Assembly: GCF_040545805.1 (NCBI RefSeq)
Contig: NZ_JBEPMO010000004.1
Coordinates: forward strand, 62,001 to 126,000
Direction of reading: 5' to 3'
Source of the DNA: Moheibacter stercoris
GTDB taxonomy: Bacteria > Bacteroidota > Bacteroidia > Flavobacteriales > Weeksellaceae
Length of the DNA: 64,000 nucleotides
Shown: piece by piece, positions 18,463-26,572 of the stretch
How positions within the stretch are numbered: position 1 is the stretch's first letter
How the letters are laid out: the number at the start of each line of letters is the position of its first letter
Notes under the pieces: generated by a model
Told to the model about the DNA's origin: nothing
Database searches by the model: none
What the model saw: the letters and a program-made list of their open reading frames with translations, nothing else
Made by a program: the position numbers and the translations under genes

Positions 18463-18872
18463 TGCTGACTCATACTTCAAAATTTCGTGTTCGCTTCAAC
18501 GAAACAGACCCTTTGGGAATTGTTTGGCATGGGCATTATGTGACCTATTTGGAAGACGGACGGGAAGCTTTTGGCGAAGAGTTTGGGATTTCCTATAAAG
18601 ACATTCAACATGCAGGGCTTTTTGCGCCGATTGTGAAATGTACCGTGGATTATAAATTTCCATTGAAACATGGAGATTGGGCAAGGATAGAAACAAATTA
18701 TGTAGATGAAATGGCTTCGAAATTGCATTTCACCTACAAGATTTTTAATGAAGAAGGAAAATTGGTGGCTACAGGCGAAACCATTCAGGTTTTTACCGAT
18801 CAAAAAGGAGAATTATTTTTATCCTATCCGCCTTTTTTTGAAGAGTGGAAACGAAAAAATCAATTGTTATGA
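18462..18872 (+). CDS. Hot-dog thioesterase, 4-hydroxybenzoyl-CoA thioesterase/YbgC type
   Basis: A 136-residue hot-dog protein with the family motif FNETDPLGIVWHGHY at residues 12-26, where Asp16 is the expected catalytic residue. It may release stalled acyl chains from ACP or offload a chain. Its stop overlaps the next ketosynthase start as ATGA, which shows translational coupling and fixes the start of that gene. Confidence 0.85.
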   Translation: MLTHTSKFRVRFNETDPLGIVWHGHYVTYLEDGREAFGEEFGISYKDIQHAGLFAPIVKCTVDYKFPLKHGDWARIETNYVDEMASKLHFTYKIFNEEGKLVATGETIQVFTDQKGELFLSYPPFFEEWKRKNQLL

Positions 18873-19993
18873 CGGATGTTTTCATTTCAGCAGATTCCTT
18901 GATTACTCCTTTCGGAATCGGAAGTCAATTGGCTTTTGATGAAATCAAATCAGGAAAAACAGCCATCCAAAAACATCCTAATTCAGATTTTAGTTCAAAC
19001 GAACTTTACGCTGCCATCATAGAAGAAAAGGACGAATGGTTTTCTCATTTGAACCTTGACGATTCCTATACAAGATTAGAAAAATTAATAATTCTTTGTT
19101 TGAAGAATTTATTTGAATCCAATCAACTTAAAATTTCTGACAAAACTTTGATTGTTCTATCGTCGACCAAAGGAAATATTTCAGTTTTGGACAATCCAAA
19201 CCAAAATTTCCCGAGAGAAAGAGCCTATTTGACTTCTTTGACACAGAAAATTGAATCTTATTTTCAAATTCCAAATCCAATTCAAATCGTTTCCAATGCC
19301 TGTATTTCGGGTTCATTGGCGATTGAATATGCCAAAAGATGGATTCAATTAGGAGTTTATGAAGATGCGATTGTGATTGGCGCAGATGAAGTGTCCAAAT
19401 TCATCGTTTCGGGATTTGAATCCTTTCAAGCGGTGAGTTCAACCTTTTGCAAACCTTTTGATGCTGATCGAATTGGAATCAATTTAGGAGAAGCGATTGG
19501 CGCAGTTTATTTGACGAAAAATCCAGCGGTAAATTCGGTGAAAATTTTAGGAAGCGGAAATTACAACGATGCCAACCATATTTCTGGACCTTCGAGAACG
19601 GGAGAAGGTTTGTATCGAAGCATCCAAAAAGCAATGGAAGATTCTGGAGTTGAAATCGATTATATTTCGGCGCATGGAACTGCCACTTTGTACAACGACG
19701 AAATGGAATCCATCGCCTATCAGCGATCTAGTTTACTAGAAGTTCCAACCAATAGTTTGAAGGGCTATTTTGGTCATACCTTAGGAACGAGTGGAATTTT
19801 GGAAATCATCATGGGCATTCATTCGCTTCGAACCAACACCTTGATAAAATCCTACGGATTTGACAACCAAGGAACCTCAGAACCGGTCAACATCATACAA
19901 GAAAATAAAACCCAAGAAATCAATGCTTTTTTGAAAACTGCAGCTGGTTTTGGCGGAAGTAATATTGCAACAATCTTTCAAAAATTAACATGA
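18869..19993 (+). CDS. Beta-ketoacyl-ACP synthase, pigment cluster
   Basis: Start taken at the ATG that overlaps the thioesterase stop (ATGA); an in-frame ATG 24 bases upstream lies within the thioesterase gene and is less likely. The 374-residue protein has Cys145 in SNACISGSLA, His in SAHGTATLYND and His in GYFGHTLGTSG, so it should be catalytically competent. It is more divergent than the FabF-like enzyme at 8067. It overlaps the next gene by 4 bases and may start chain assembly or act on a distinct substrate. Confidence 0.85.
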   Translation: MTDVFISADSLITPFGIGSQLAFDEIKSGKTAIQKHPNSDFSSNELYAAIIEEKDEWFSHLNLDDSYTRLEKLIILCLKNLFESNQLKISDKTLIVLSSTKGNISVLDNPNQNFPRERAYLTSLTQKIESYFQIPNPIQIVSNACISGSLAIEYAKRWIQLGVYEDAIVIGADEVSKFIVSGFESFQAVSSTFCKPFDADRIGINLGEAIGAVYLTKNPAVNSVKILGSGNYNDANHISGPSRTGEGLYRSIQKAMEDSGVEIDYISAHGTATLYNDEMESIAYQRSSLLEVPTNSLKGYFGHTLGTSGILEIIMGIHSLRTNTLIKSYGFDNQGTSEPVNIIQENKTQEINAFLKTAAGFGGSNIATIFQKLT

Positions 19994-20589
19994 AAAAGCC
20001 CAATTTCATAGAATCTTATTGTCGAATAACAAATGTACAAATCATTTGCGATGGTGAATTGATTTTGGAAAATTCAGCAGAAAACATTTCTGAATTTTTG
20101 AAAGAAATCTATCGACTTTCAGATGCCAATTATCCGAAATTTCACAAAATGGATTTGTTGTGCAAAACAGCATTTCTAGCAGTCGAAATGATGGCTAAAA
20201 AAATCAAGATTTACCAAACCAATACCGCGATTGTTTTGTCCAACCGGAATTCGAGTTGGGTTTCAGACGAAAAACACGCAAACTCTATCTATTCGGCAGA
20301 TTCCATGGCGAGTCCAGCGGTTTTTGTCTATACACTTCCCAATATTGCCTTGGGCGAAATAAGCATTCGTCATCAATTATTTAGTGAGAATCTTTTCCTT
20401 ATATTTGACAAGTTTTCCCCGGAAACCCTTGTTCCTTATGGCGAAATGCTCTTGCAAGAAAACAAAGCCGATAAAGTACTGATGGGTTGGGTGGAAGTCG
20501 AAGAAAACCACTTAGATGCTGTGGTTTATTTAGTTGGTGAAAATGGAAAAAACCAACATACAATAGAAAACGTAACGAATTTATACTGA
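19990..20589 (+). CDS. Short ketosynthase-like protein without active site
   Basis: A 199-residue protein resembling the N-terminal half of a ketosynthase (beta-ketoacyl synthase-like, PF13723 type). The segment FVYTLPNIALGEISIRHQL (about residues 115-133) fits the place where a ketosynthase would carry its nucleophile helix, but the catalytic Cys is absent and no C-terminal half follows. It overlaps the preceding ketosynthase by 4 bases and precedes the ACP by 5. A scaffolding or partner role seems likely; unknown in detail. Confidence 0.65.
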   Translation: MKKPNFIESYCRITNVQIICDGELILENSAENISEFLKEIYRLSDANYPKFHKMDLLCKTAFLAVEMMAKKIKIYQTNTAIVLSNRNSSWVSDEKHANSIYSADSMASPAVFVYTLPNIALGEISIRHQLFSENLFLIFDKFSPETLVPYGEMLLQENKADKVLMGWVEVEENHLDAVVYLVGENGKNQHTIENVTNLY

Positions 20590-20594
20590 TAAAA

Positions 20595-20852
20595 ATGAGT
20601 GCTTTAACACAAGAATTAAAAGAGAAAATCATTACCCAATTAAATTTGGAAGATATAACCATAGACGATTTACAAGACGATACGCCTTTATTTGGTGACG
20701 GATTGGGATTGGATTCCATCGATGCTTTGGAATTGATCGTTTTATTGGACAAACAATACGGAATCAAATTGGCCGACCCAAAAGAAGGACGTAAAGTGTT
20801 TGAAACTGTTCAAACAATGGCAGATTACATCGAAGCTCACCGTACGATCTAA
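20595..20852 (+). CDS. Acyl carrier protein 2 of the pigment cluster
   Basis: An 85-residue acidic ACP with the phosphopantetheine site GLGLDSIDALEL (Ser41). It sits directly before the KS/chain-length-factor pair and shares one base with the ketosynthase start (TAATG). That suggests it carries the chain extended by this pair. Confidence 0.92.
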   Translation: MSALTQELKEKIITQLNLEDITIDDLQDDTPLFGDGLGLDSIDALELIVLLDKQYGIKLADPKEGRKVFETVQTMADYIEAHRTI

Positions 20853-22045
20853 TGAAAAATCAACCGATCGCCATTACCGGAATGGGTATTGTTTCGGCCA
20901 TCGGAAAGAATGTGCCGGAAAACGAATATTCTTTGTTGAATAATCAACATGGCATTCAAAAATATTCGGTCCAAGATCCTTTGATTCATCAAGAGAAATG
21001 GGTAGGAGAAATTCTATTGTCCAATGAAGAATTGTATTCCGAATTGGGATTAAACCCAAAAGATGCCTACACAAGAAGTACGCTTTTGGGCCTAAAAGCT
21101 GCGAAAGAAGCCATTTCTCATGCAAATCTTGATTTGAACGATGGATTGAAAACCGGATTCATTTCTGCGACAACCGTCGGAGGAATGGATGCGACCGAAA
21201 AATACTATTTCGACTTTTTAGAAACCGAAAATCATACGAACTATATCCCAACCCAAAATTGCGGAGTTCATGCCGAACAAATTGCCGAAATTTTAGGGAT
21301 TAAGGACTATATCACGACCATAAGTACTGCTTGCTCTTCGGCTGCTAATGCCATTATGTTGGGCGCTCGCATGATCAAAGCAGGAATTTTGGACCGTGTT
21401 GTTGTGGGCGGAACCGATAGTTTATCGGCCTTTACCATCAACGGATTTTCTTCTTTGATGATTTATTCCGATGAATTTTGCCAACCTTTTGACGACAACC
21501 GAAAAGGTTTGAATTTAGGAGAAGCAGCGGCTTACATTATTTTGGAATCAGAAAAATCAGCAGGCTCAAAAGATATTTTGGGTTATTTAGCCGGATATGG
21601 AAATGCCAACGATGCTTTTCACCAAACGGCATCGTCCGATGATGGTCAAGGAGCTTATTTGGCAATCCAAACGGCTTTGGAAGTTGCCAATCTAAATCCT
21701 TCCGATATTGACTACATCAATGCTCATGGAACCGCAACTCCCAATAATGATTTGTCAGAAGGTCAATCCATTTCACGCGTATTCGATCAAGTTCCCGATT
21801 TTAGTTCCACCAAAGCTTTTACAGGTCACACCTTGGCTGCGGCTGGTTCGGTTGAGGCGGTATTTTCATTATTGGCTCTAAAAAATCAAGTGGTTTTTGC
21901 CAATTTGAATTTTCAAACGCCCATGAAAGAATTTGATTTAGTTCCTCAAACCGAAATAAAATCCAAAAAAATTCAAACGGTTTTATCCAATTCTTTAGGT
22001 TTCGGAGGAAATTGTAGCAGTTTGATTTTCACTCATCCATCATGA
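20852..22045 (+). CDS. Aryl polyene-type ketosynthase (catalytic partner of a KS/CLF pair)
   Basis: A 397-residue KAS II-like enzyme with Cys161 (STACSSAAN), His in NAHGTATPNND and His in AFTGHTLAAAG. All catalytic residues are present. Overlap of 4 bases with the next gene, a ketosynthase-like protein lacking the nucleophile, is the arrangement of the ApeO/ApeC-type ketosynthase and chain-length-factor pairs of aryl polyene clusters. Probable role: repeated elongation of the polyene chain on ACP 2. Confidence 0.88.
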   Translation: MKNQPIAITGMGIVSAIGKNVPENEYSLLNNQHGIQKYSVQDPLIHQEKWVGEILLSNEELYSELGLNPKDAYTRSTLLGLKAAKEAISHANLDLNDGLKTGFISATTVGGMDATEKYYFDFLETENHTNYIPTQNCGVHAEQIAEILGIKDYITTISTACSSAANAIMLGARMIKAGILDRVVVGGTDSLSAFTINGFSSLMIYSDEFCQPFDDNRKGLNLGEAAAYIILESEKSAGSKDILGYLAGYGNANDAFHQTASSDDGQGAYLAIQTALEVANLNPSDIDYINAHGTATPNNDLSEGQSISRVFDQVPDFSSTKAFTGHTLAAAGSVEAVFSLLALKNQVVFANLNFQTPMKEFDLVPQTEIKSKKIQTVLSNSLGFGGNCSSLIFTHPS

Positions 22046-23100
22046 AAGAAATTTACATCCATAGCGCATGTTCCATAAGCATTCAAAAAACGACGGAAGA
22101 AGGTTATTTTTTTGAAGAAATAACCGAATATGCTGAAAATGGAATTCCAGTCATCAATCCCGATTACAAAGAATTCATTCCTGCGCTTCAATTGAGAAGA
22201 ATGGGAAAAAGCATGCGGATGGCCGTTTATGCTTCCCAAAAAGCGATTGCACAAGCGGGAAACCCAACCATTGATGCGGTAATTACAGGAACAGGCGAAG
22301 GTTGTTTACGCGATTCCGAAAAATTTGTCGAAGCACTTTGGGAAAACGAAGAAGGCGGAATGTTAAATCCGACTCCCTTTATCCAATCGACACACAATAT
22401 GGCGGCTGCAACGGTTGCTTTGGCTTTGGGTTGCAAGGGTTACAATATGACGTATACCAACAATTCCAATTCGTTTGAATCGGCCTTGTTGGATGGACAA
22501 TTGTATCTTAACGAACATCCCAATCAAACGATTTTAATTGGAGGATTGGATGAAATATCAGAAAAAACCACCGATTTCTGGTCCAAATACGGATGGCTAA
22601 AAAAAGAAGGGTTTCAAATTCCGATTGATTTAAAATCAAATTCTGATGGTGAAATTGTTTCAGAAGGCGCTGGATTTCTTGTCGCTTCGGTTGAAAAACC
22701 TAAGCAGTATTTAGGGAAAATTTCGGCTGTCAAAACAGCTTTTGATGTCCAAAATCCTGCTCAATTCGTGCAAGAATTTTTGAAAGAAAATAATTTAAAG
22801 ATCCAAGATATTGATGGAGTCATTTTGGGCAACAATGGAGATAGCAAATATGAAGAAATCTATCAAACTCTTTCCAAAACAAGTTTTGCGGAAACACCTC
22901 AAATTGTCTACAAACATATTTTGGGAGAATTTGACACTGTAACATCCATCGCGGTTGAAATTGGACTGAAAATTTTGAATCGTCAAGAGATTCCAAAAAA
23001 TCTTCGTTGGAATAACATCAACCGATCTGAATACAAGACCATCTTGCTTTACAACCAAAGAAGAGGACAAAATCATAGTGCCATTATCCTTCGAAAATAA
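22042..23100 (+). CDS. Ketosynthase-like chain length factor
   Basis: A 352-residue protein with ketosynthase fold features (TGTGEGCL, LIGGLDEISE, SEGAGFLVAS). The nucleophile loop reads TYTNNSNSFES, so the expected Cys is replaced by Asn141. The second His motif is also not recognisable. It should form a heterodimer with the ketosynthase encoded just upstream and set the chain length of the polyene. It shares one base with the next start. Confidence 0.82.
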   Translation: MKEIYIHSACSISIQKTTEEGYFFEEITEYAENGIPVINPDYKEFIPALQLRRMGKSMRMAVYASQKAIAQAGNPTIDAVITGTGEGCLRDSEKFVEALWENEEGGMLNPTPFIQSTHNMAAATVALALGCKGYNMTYTNNSNSFESALLDGQLYLNEHPNQTILIGGLDEISEKTTDFWSKYGWLKKEGFQIPIDLKSNSDGEIVSEGAGFLVASVEKPKQYLGKISAVKTAFDVQNPAQFVQEFLKENNLKIQDIDGVILGNNGDSKYEEIYQTLSKTSFAETPQIVYKHILGEFDTVTSIAVEIGLKILNRQEIPKNLRWNNINRSEYKTILLYNQRRGQNHSAIILRK

Positions 23101-23873
23101 TGCGAACGTTAATTTTTTACATTCTACTTTTCGATGCCATTCTGTTTACAGGAGTTTTTTGGTATTTAGAATTTCCTTGGTACATCATCCTTTTACTGTT
23201 TTTAGTTTTTTTAATTTTTACCGCACTTGCTTCCTCGCAAATAAGGTGGAACCTATTCGTTTCATCCATTCATAGCGGAAACAAAGTCGGAAACCAAATT
23301 GCCTTGACATTTGACGATGGACCTCATCCGGTTTATACGCCATTGGTTTTGGACATCTTAAAACAACATCAAGCAAAAGCAAGTTTTTTCTTAATCGGAA
23401 AAAACGCAGAGAAATATCCGTATTTGGTAGAAAGAATTTTCGAAGAAGGTCATACAATTGGCAATCATAGTTATTCGCATAGCAATACGATCGGATTTTC
23501 ATCCAAAAATCAATGGATTCAGGAGATTCAATCAACCAATTTGGTCATTCAAAAAATAATTGGCAAAACACCCAAATTGTTTCGACCTCCTTTCGGGATT
23601 ACGACTCCTCATTTGGGTTTAGCGCTTAAACAAACGAAAATGACCAGCATTGGATGGAATCATCGAACTTTTGATACAGCGCAAAAGAATGTAGATGCCA
23701 TCGTACGAAAACTTGAACAAAACGTTCAAGCAGGAAGCATCATTCTGTTGCATGATTCTCATGAACGAATCCAACCTCTTTTGGAACAGTTATTGACAAA
23801 ACTTGCCAACAAAAACCTTAGTTTTGTGAGTCTAAATGAATTGCTCGATGAAAAATCTTATTTGGAAGTTTAG
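23100..23873 (+). CDS. Polysaccharide deacetylase family protein (NodB domain)
   Basis: A 257-residue protein with two hydrophobic N-terminal segments (about residues 3-45) followed by a NodB domain. The metal and catalytic motifs TFDDGPHP and HSYSHS and the late LLHDSHE are present, so it should be an active metal-dependent deacetylase. Its link to the pigment is by context only; it could modify a cell-envelope glycan or a pigment ester. The gene overlaps lolA by 26 bases when lolA starts at 23848. Confidence 0.82.
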   Translation: MRTLIFYILLFDAILFTGVFWYLEFPWYIILLLFLVFLIFTALASSQIRWNLFVSSIHSGNKVGNQIALTFDDGPHPVYTPLVLDILKQHQAKASFFLIGKNAEKYPYLVERIFEEGHTIGNHSYSHSNTIGFSSKNQWIQEIQSTNLVIQKIIGKTPKLFRPPFGITTPHLGLALKQTKMTSIGWNHRTFDTAQKNVDAIVRKLEQNVQAGSIILLHDSHERIQPLLEQLLTKLANKNLSFVSLNELLDEKSYLEV

Positions 23874-24486
23874 TTTACTGATTATCTTATTATTTGTAGG
23901 AAATTTTGTTCAAGCACAATTGTCTGCTACTGAAATTAAATCCCTCAAACAAAACATCGACAATACCGCCAAAGGCTTGACAAGTTTGGAAAGCGAATTT
24001 ACCCAAACCAAACATTTGGATTTCATGGAAAACGATGTGAAATCAAGCGGGAAATTGTATTTCAAATCCAAAAACAAAATTCGTTGGGAATATAGTTCAC
24101 CTTTTCACTACTATGTGATTTTCAACCATGAAAAAATGTTTGTCAATGACAATGGAAAGAAAAAAGAAACCGAACTTTCCAAAAGCAAATTGTTGAAAGA
24201 TTTAAACAAAATTATGTTGGGAACTGTGAATGGCTCAGGCGTTTTGGATGAGACCAAATTCAATATTAGCTATTCCAAATCGGGTGCTGATTATATTGCG
24301 AAAATGGTTCCTACCGATGCGACTTATAAAAAATACATCAAACAAATTGACTTGACTTTTGACGGAAAAACTTATCTTTTGAAAAAAATTAAAACCACTG
24401 AACCTTCTTTGGATTATACCTTGATTGAGTTCAAAAATCAAAAGAAAAATGCAAGCATTTCCGATGAAAAATTTAGTTTCAAATAA
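23848..24486 (+). CDS. LolA-like outer membrane lipoprotein carrier protein
   Basis: Start placed at the internal ATG 12 bases inside the longest frame because the signal peptide then begins MKNLIWKFSLLII. The 212-residue product has a cleavage region near VQAQ and LolA features (SLESEFTQTKHL, GKLYFKSKNKIRWEY). It carries lipoproteins or hydrophobic molecules across the periplasm. Aryl polyene clusters commonly include a LolA homologue, so here it may ferry the pigment or its lipid form. Confidence 0.85.
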   Translation: MKNLIWKFSLLIILLFVGNFVQAQLSATEIKSLKQNIDNTAKGLTSLESEFTQTKHLDFMENDVKSSGKLYFKSKNKIRWEYSSPFHYYVIFNHEKMFVNDNGKKKETELSKSKLLKDLNKIMLGTVNGSGVLDETKFNISYSKSGADYIAKMVPTDATYKKYIKQIDLTFDGKTYLLKKIKTTEPSLDYTLIEFKNQKKNASISDEKFSFK

Positions 24487-25099
24487 ATCAAACCTTCGTC
24501 GTTTTTGGTTTGGGTTATGCATTCTTTTTCTAGGCTTTTCCCTAAATTCTTGTTCAACCTATACGCGTAATTTTCAAGTTCAGGAAAATTCCATTTCAAC
24601 TTATACTCCAGCTTATTTGGAAGATTTTCAAGAAGCCAGCTTCAAAGTTTCCATTGAAGCCTTTGGAAATCAATTTGGTGGAATCATGGTCGCCAAACGA
24701 TTAGGATTCAATCATTTTCGCTTTGCGATGATCAATGAATTTGGCGGAAAATTATTGGATTTTGAATTGATCAATCAAAAATTAGAATTGAATTATGCCA
24801 TCGAACAATTGAATCGTAAAATGCTGCTCAACTTATTGGAAAAGGATTTCAGTATGATTTTTTCCGAAAACAATCCGATCCTAAAAACTTTTGTTTCAAA
24901 CGGAAATACCATTCTGGCAGGTCAAAATGCCATTTATTATCAGTTGAAAGAAGATTCACTAAACGAAATTCATTTCGCCAAAAACAAACTCAAAACACGC
25001 ATAGAATTAATTTCCTCTGAAGAAATTTTGCCCAATTTTGATATCCAACATGAAAATATGCCGATAAAAATTTTCTTACATTTGCTACCAATTCAATAA
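24464..25099 (+). CDS. Outer membrane lipoprotein of the pigment cluster, LolB-like
   Basis: Start taken at the ATG inside the end of lolA because it gives MKNLVSNK and then a signal segment with lipobox LNSC. The mature protein is about 185 residues, beta-rich (FKVSIEAFGNQFGG, FRFAMINEFGG) and reminiscent of LolB or DUF3261-like partners of LolA. It would receive cargo at the outer membrane. The exact family is uncertain. Confidence 0.7.
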   Translation: MKNLVSNKSNLRRFWFGLCILFLGFSLNSCSTYTRNFQVQENSISTYTPAYLEDFQEASFKVSIEAFGNQFGGIMVAKRLGFNHFRFAMINEFGGKLLDFELINQKLELNYAIEQLNRKMLLNLLEKDFSMIFSENNPILKTFVSNGNTILAGQNAIYYQLKEDSLNEIHFAKNKLKTRIELISSEEILPNFDIQHENMPIKIFLHLLPIQ

Positions 25100-25110
25100 C
25101 CTAAAACAAT

Positions 25111-25716
25111 ATGAAAAAATCACTTTACTCCTTCTTACTAGTTCTTATTTTTGGAATTTCTCATGCACAAGTTGAGCTTTGGCTTGGACCCAAAGCGGGT
25201 TTAAACCTTGCCAATGTTTCTGATGTGGAAGGCGATTCGTACATGGGTGCTTATGGAGGAGTAGCTTTTGGCATTCATTTTTCTGAACGCTATGCCTTAC
25301 AGCCCGAAATGGGAATTTCCATGCAAGGCTCTAAGGGCATCTACAATTCCAATCAAGATTTGAAATTAACCTATTTTAGTATCGGTGTAATCAATAAATT
25401 ATATCTGGTTGAAGGATTCCATCTTTTGGCTGGACCCGAATTCAATTTCAAGGTAAACGATACTTTTTCAGATTGGGTTGGAGATGATATTTACGACGAT
25501 GAAGGAAACTTCATAGGAGAGTCCGACCCACAACCTTTTGATTTTGCTTTGGTAGGCGGATTGGGATATGATTTACCCTTTGGCTTAACTTTGGAAGCTC
25601 GATACAAACAAGGATTACAAGATGTGATGAATTTCATCAATTGGGACGATGAGAAATCTCGTTTGAACCAAGTTTTCCAAATTGGTATCGCTTATAAATT
25701 CCATTTAAATAAATAA
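25111..25716 (+). CDS. Outer membrane beta-barrel protein (porin family)
   Basis: A 201-residue protein with a signal peptide (MKKSLYSFLLV to SHAQ) and the GLNLANVSD / FGIHFSERYALQPE / LEARYKQGL pattern of small Bacteroidetes outer-membrane barrels. It ends in KFHLNK, an aromatic beta strand close to the C-terminus. It follows the lipoprotein by 11 bases and may help insert or organise the pigment in the outer membrane. Confidence 0.8.
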   Translation: MKKSLYSFLLVLIFGISHAQVELWLGPKAGLNLANVSDVEGDSYMGAYGGVAFGIHFSERYALQPEMGISMQGSKGIYNSNQDLKLTYFSIGVINKLYLVEGFHLLAGPEFNFKVNDTFSDWVGDDIYDDEGNFIGESDPQPFDFALVGGLGYDLPFGLTLEARYKQGLQDVMNFINWDDEKSRLNQVFQIGIAYKFHLNK

Positions 25717-25725
25717 AATTAGAAC

Positions 25726-26097
25726 ATGAAACTCCTGAACAATTTTTATACAATACTTGAATCCAATACAAATGAAAACGGCTTATCGGTTTTGGTGAAG
25801 ATTGATAAGGAGCATTCTATATTTGACGGTCATTTCCCGAATCACCCCGTGACACCTGGGGTTTGTACCATGCAAATCATCAAAGAATTATCAGAGGAAC
25901 ATTTGGGGAAAAAATTGATGTTGAAAATGGCACGAAATGTGAAGTTTATGGCCATCATCAATCCTCAACAAAATGAAGATGTTCGATTTGATTTGGCTAT
26001 CGATACAGATGAAAATGGAGATTATTCCATCAAAAGCACTGTATTGATCGATGAAAATCCGGCATTGAAATTTGGAGGTGTTTATAAAACCATCTAA
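25726..26097 (+). CDS. Hot-dog 3-hydroxyacyl-ACP dehydratase-like protein (ApeI/FabZ type) with Gln at the catalytic Glu position
   Basis: A 123-residue hot-dog protein with the FabZ motif GHFPNHPVTPGV (His36). Fourteen residues after the His, where FabZ has Glu, it has Gln50 (TMQIIKEL). It therefore keeps one half of the catalytic pair. The protein at 14491 has the opposite defect. It could work with that protein as a mixed dimer, or belong to a branch that uses a different acid. Confidence 0.78.
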   Translation: MKLLNNFYTILESNTNENGLSVLVKIDKEHSIFDGHFPNHPVTPGVCTMQIIKELSEEHLGKKLMLKMARNVKFMAIINPQQNEDVRFDLAIDTDENGDYSIKSTVLIDENPALKFGGVYKTI

Positions 26098-26098
26098 C

Positions 26099-26563
26099 AT
26101 GAACCCATTTTTATTTGTCCTATTTTTTCTTGCTGGAAATTTGATTTTCGCGCAAAATTCCGAAATCAGAACCTCCTATAGAGCTGCTACAGAATCTGAA
26201 GCAAAAGCCAAAGCTTTCTATGAATTAGTTGATGGTACGACTTCGTCTGACAAAGCTGAAATGATGGCCTACAAGGGCGCTGGAATCACTTTATTGGCAA
26301 GATTTGAGCCTTTGACAAAACGATCTGCCAAGGTAAAATCGGGAATCAAATGGATCGATGATGCCATCAAAAAATCTCCCAACAATGTAGAAGTTCGATT
26401 GATACGTTTAAGCGTTCAAGAAAACCTACCCAAAATGTTCAAGTACAATACGCATATAGAATCTGATCGCAAATTTATCAAAGATGCTTTGCCCACTATT
26501 CAGGACAAAGATTTGGTCAAAATGATCAATGGCTATTTTGCGGAATTTTCCGGTAAAAAATAG
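26099..26563 (+). CDS. Small secreted protein of unknown function
   Basis: Start chosen at the second ATG (MNPFLFVLFF) because it yields a clean signal peptide ending near IFAQ and follows the preceding stop by one base. The 154-residue product is helical and basic (KIGKW-like KVKSGIKWIDDAIKKS, then EVRLIRLSVQENL). No enzyme motif is visible. Its place in the pigment operon suggests an envelope role. Confidence 0.7.
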   Translation: MNPFLFVLFFLAGNLIFAQNSEIRTSYRAATESEAKAKAFYELVDGTTSSDKAEMMAYKGAGITLLARFEPLTKRSAKVKSGIKWIDDAIKKSPNNVEVRLIRLSVQENLPKMFKYNTHIESDRKFIKDALPTIQDKDLVKMINGYFAEFSGKK

Positions 26564-26572
26564 AATGAATTG

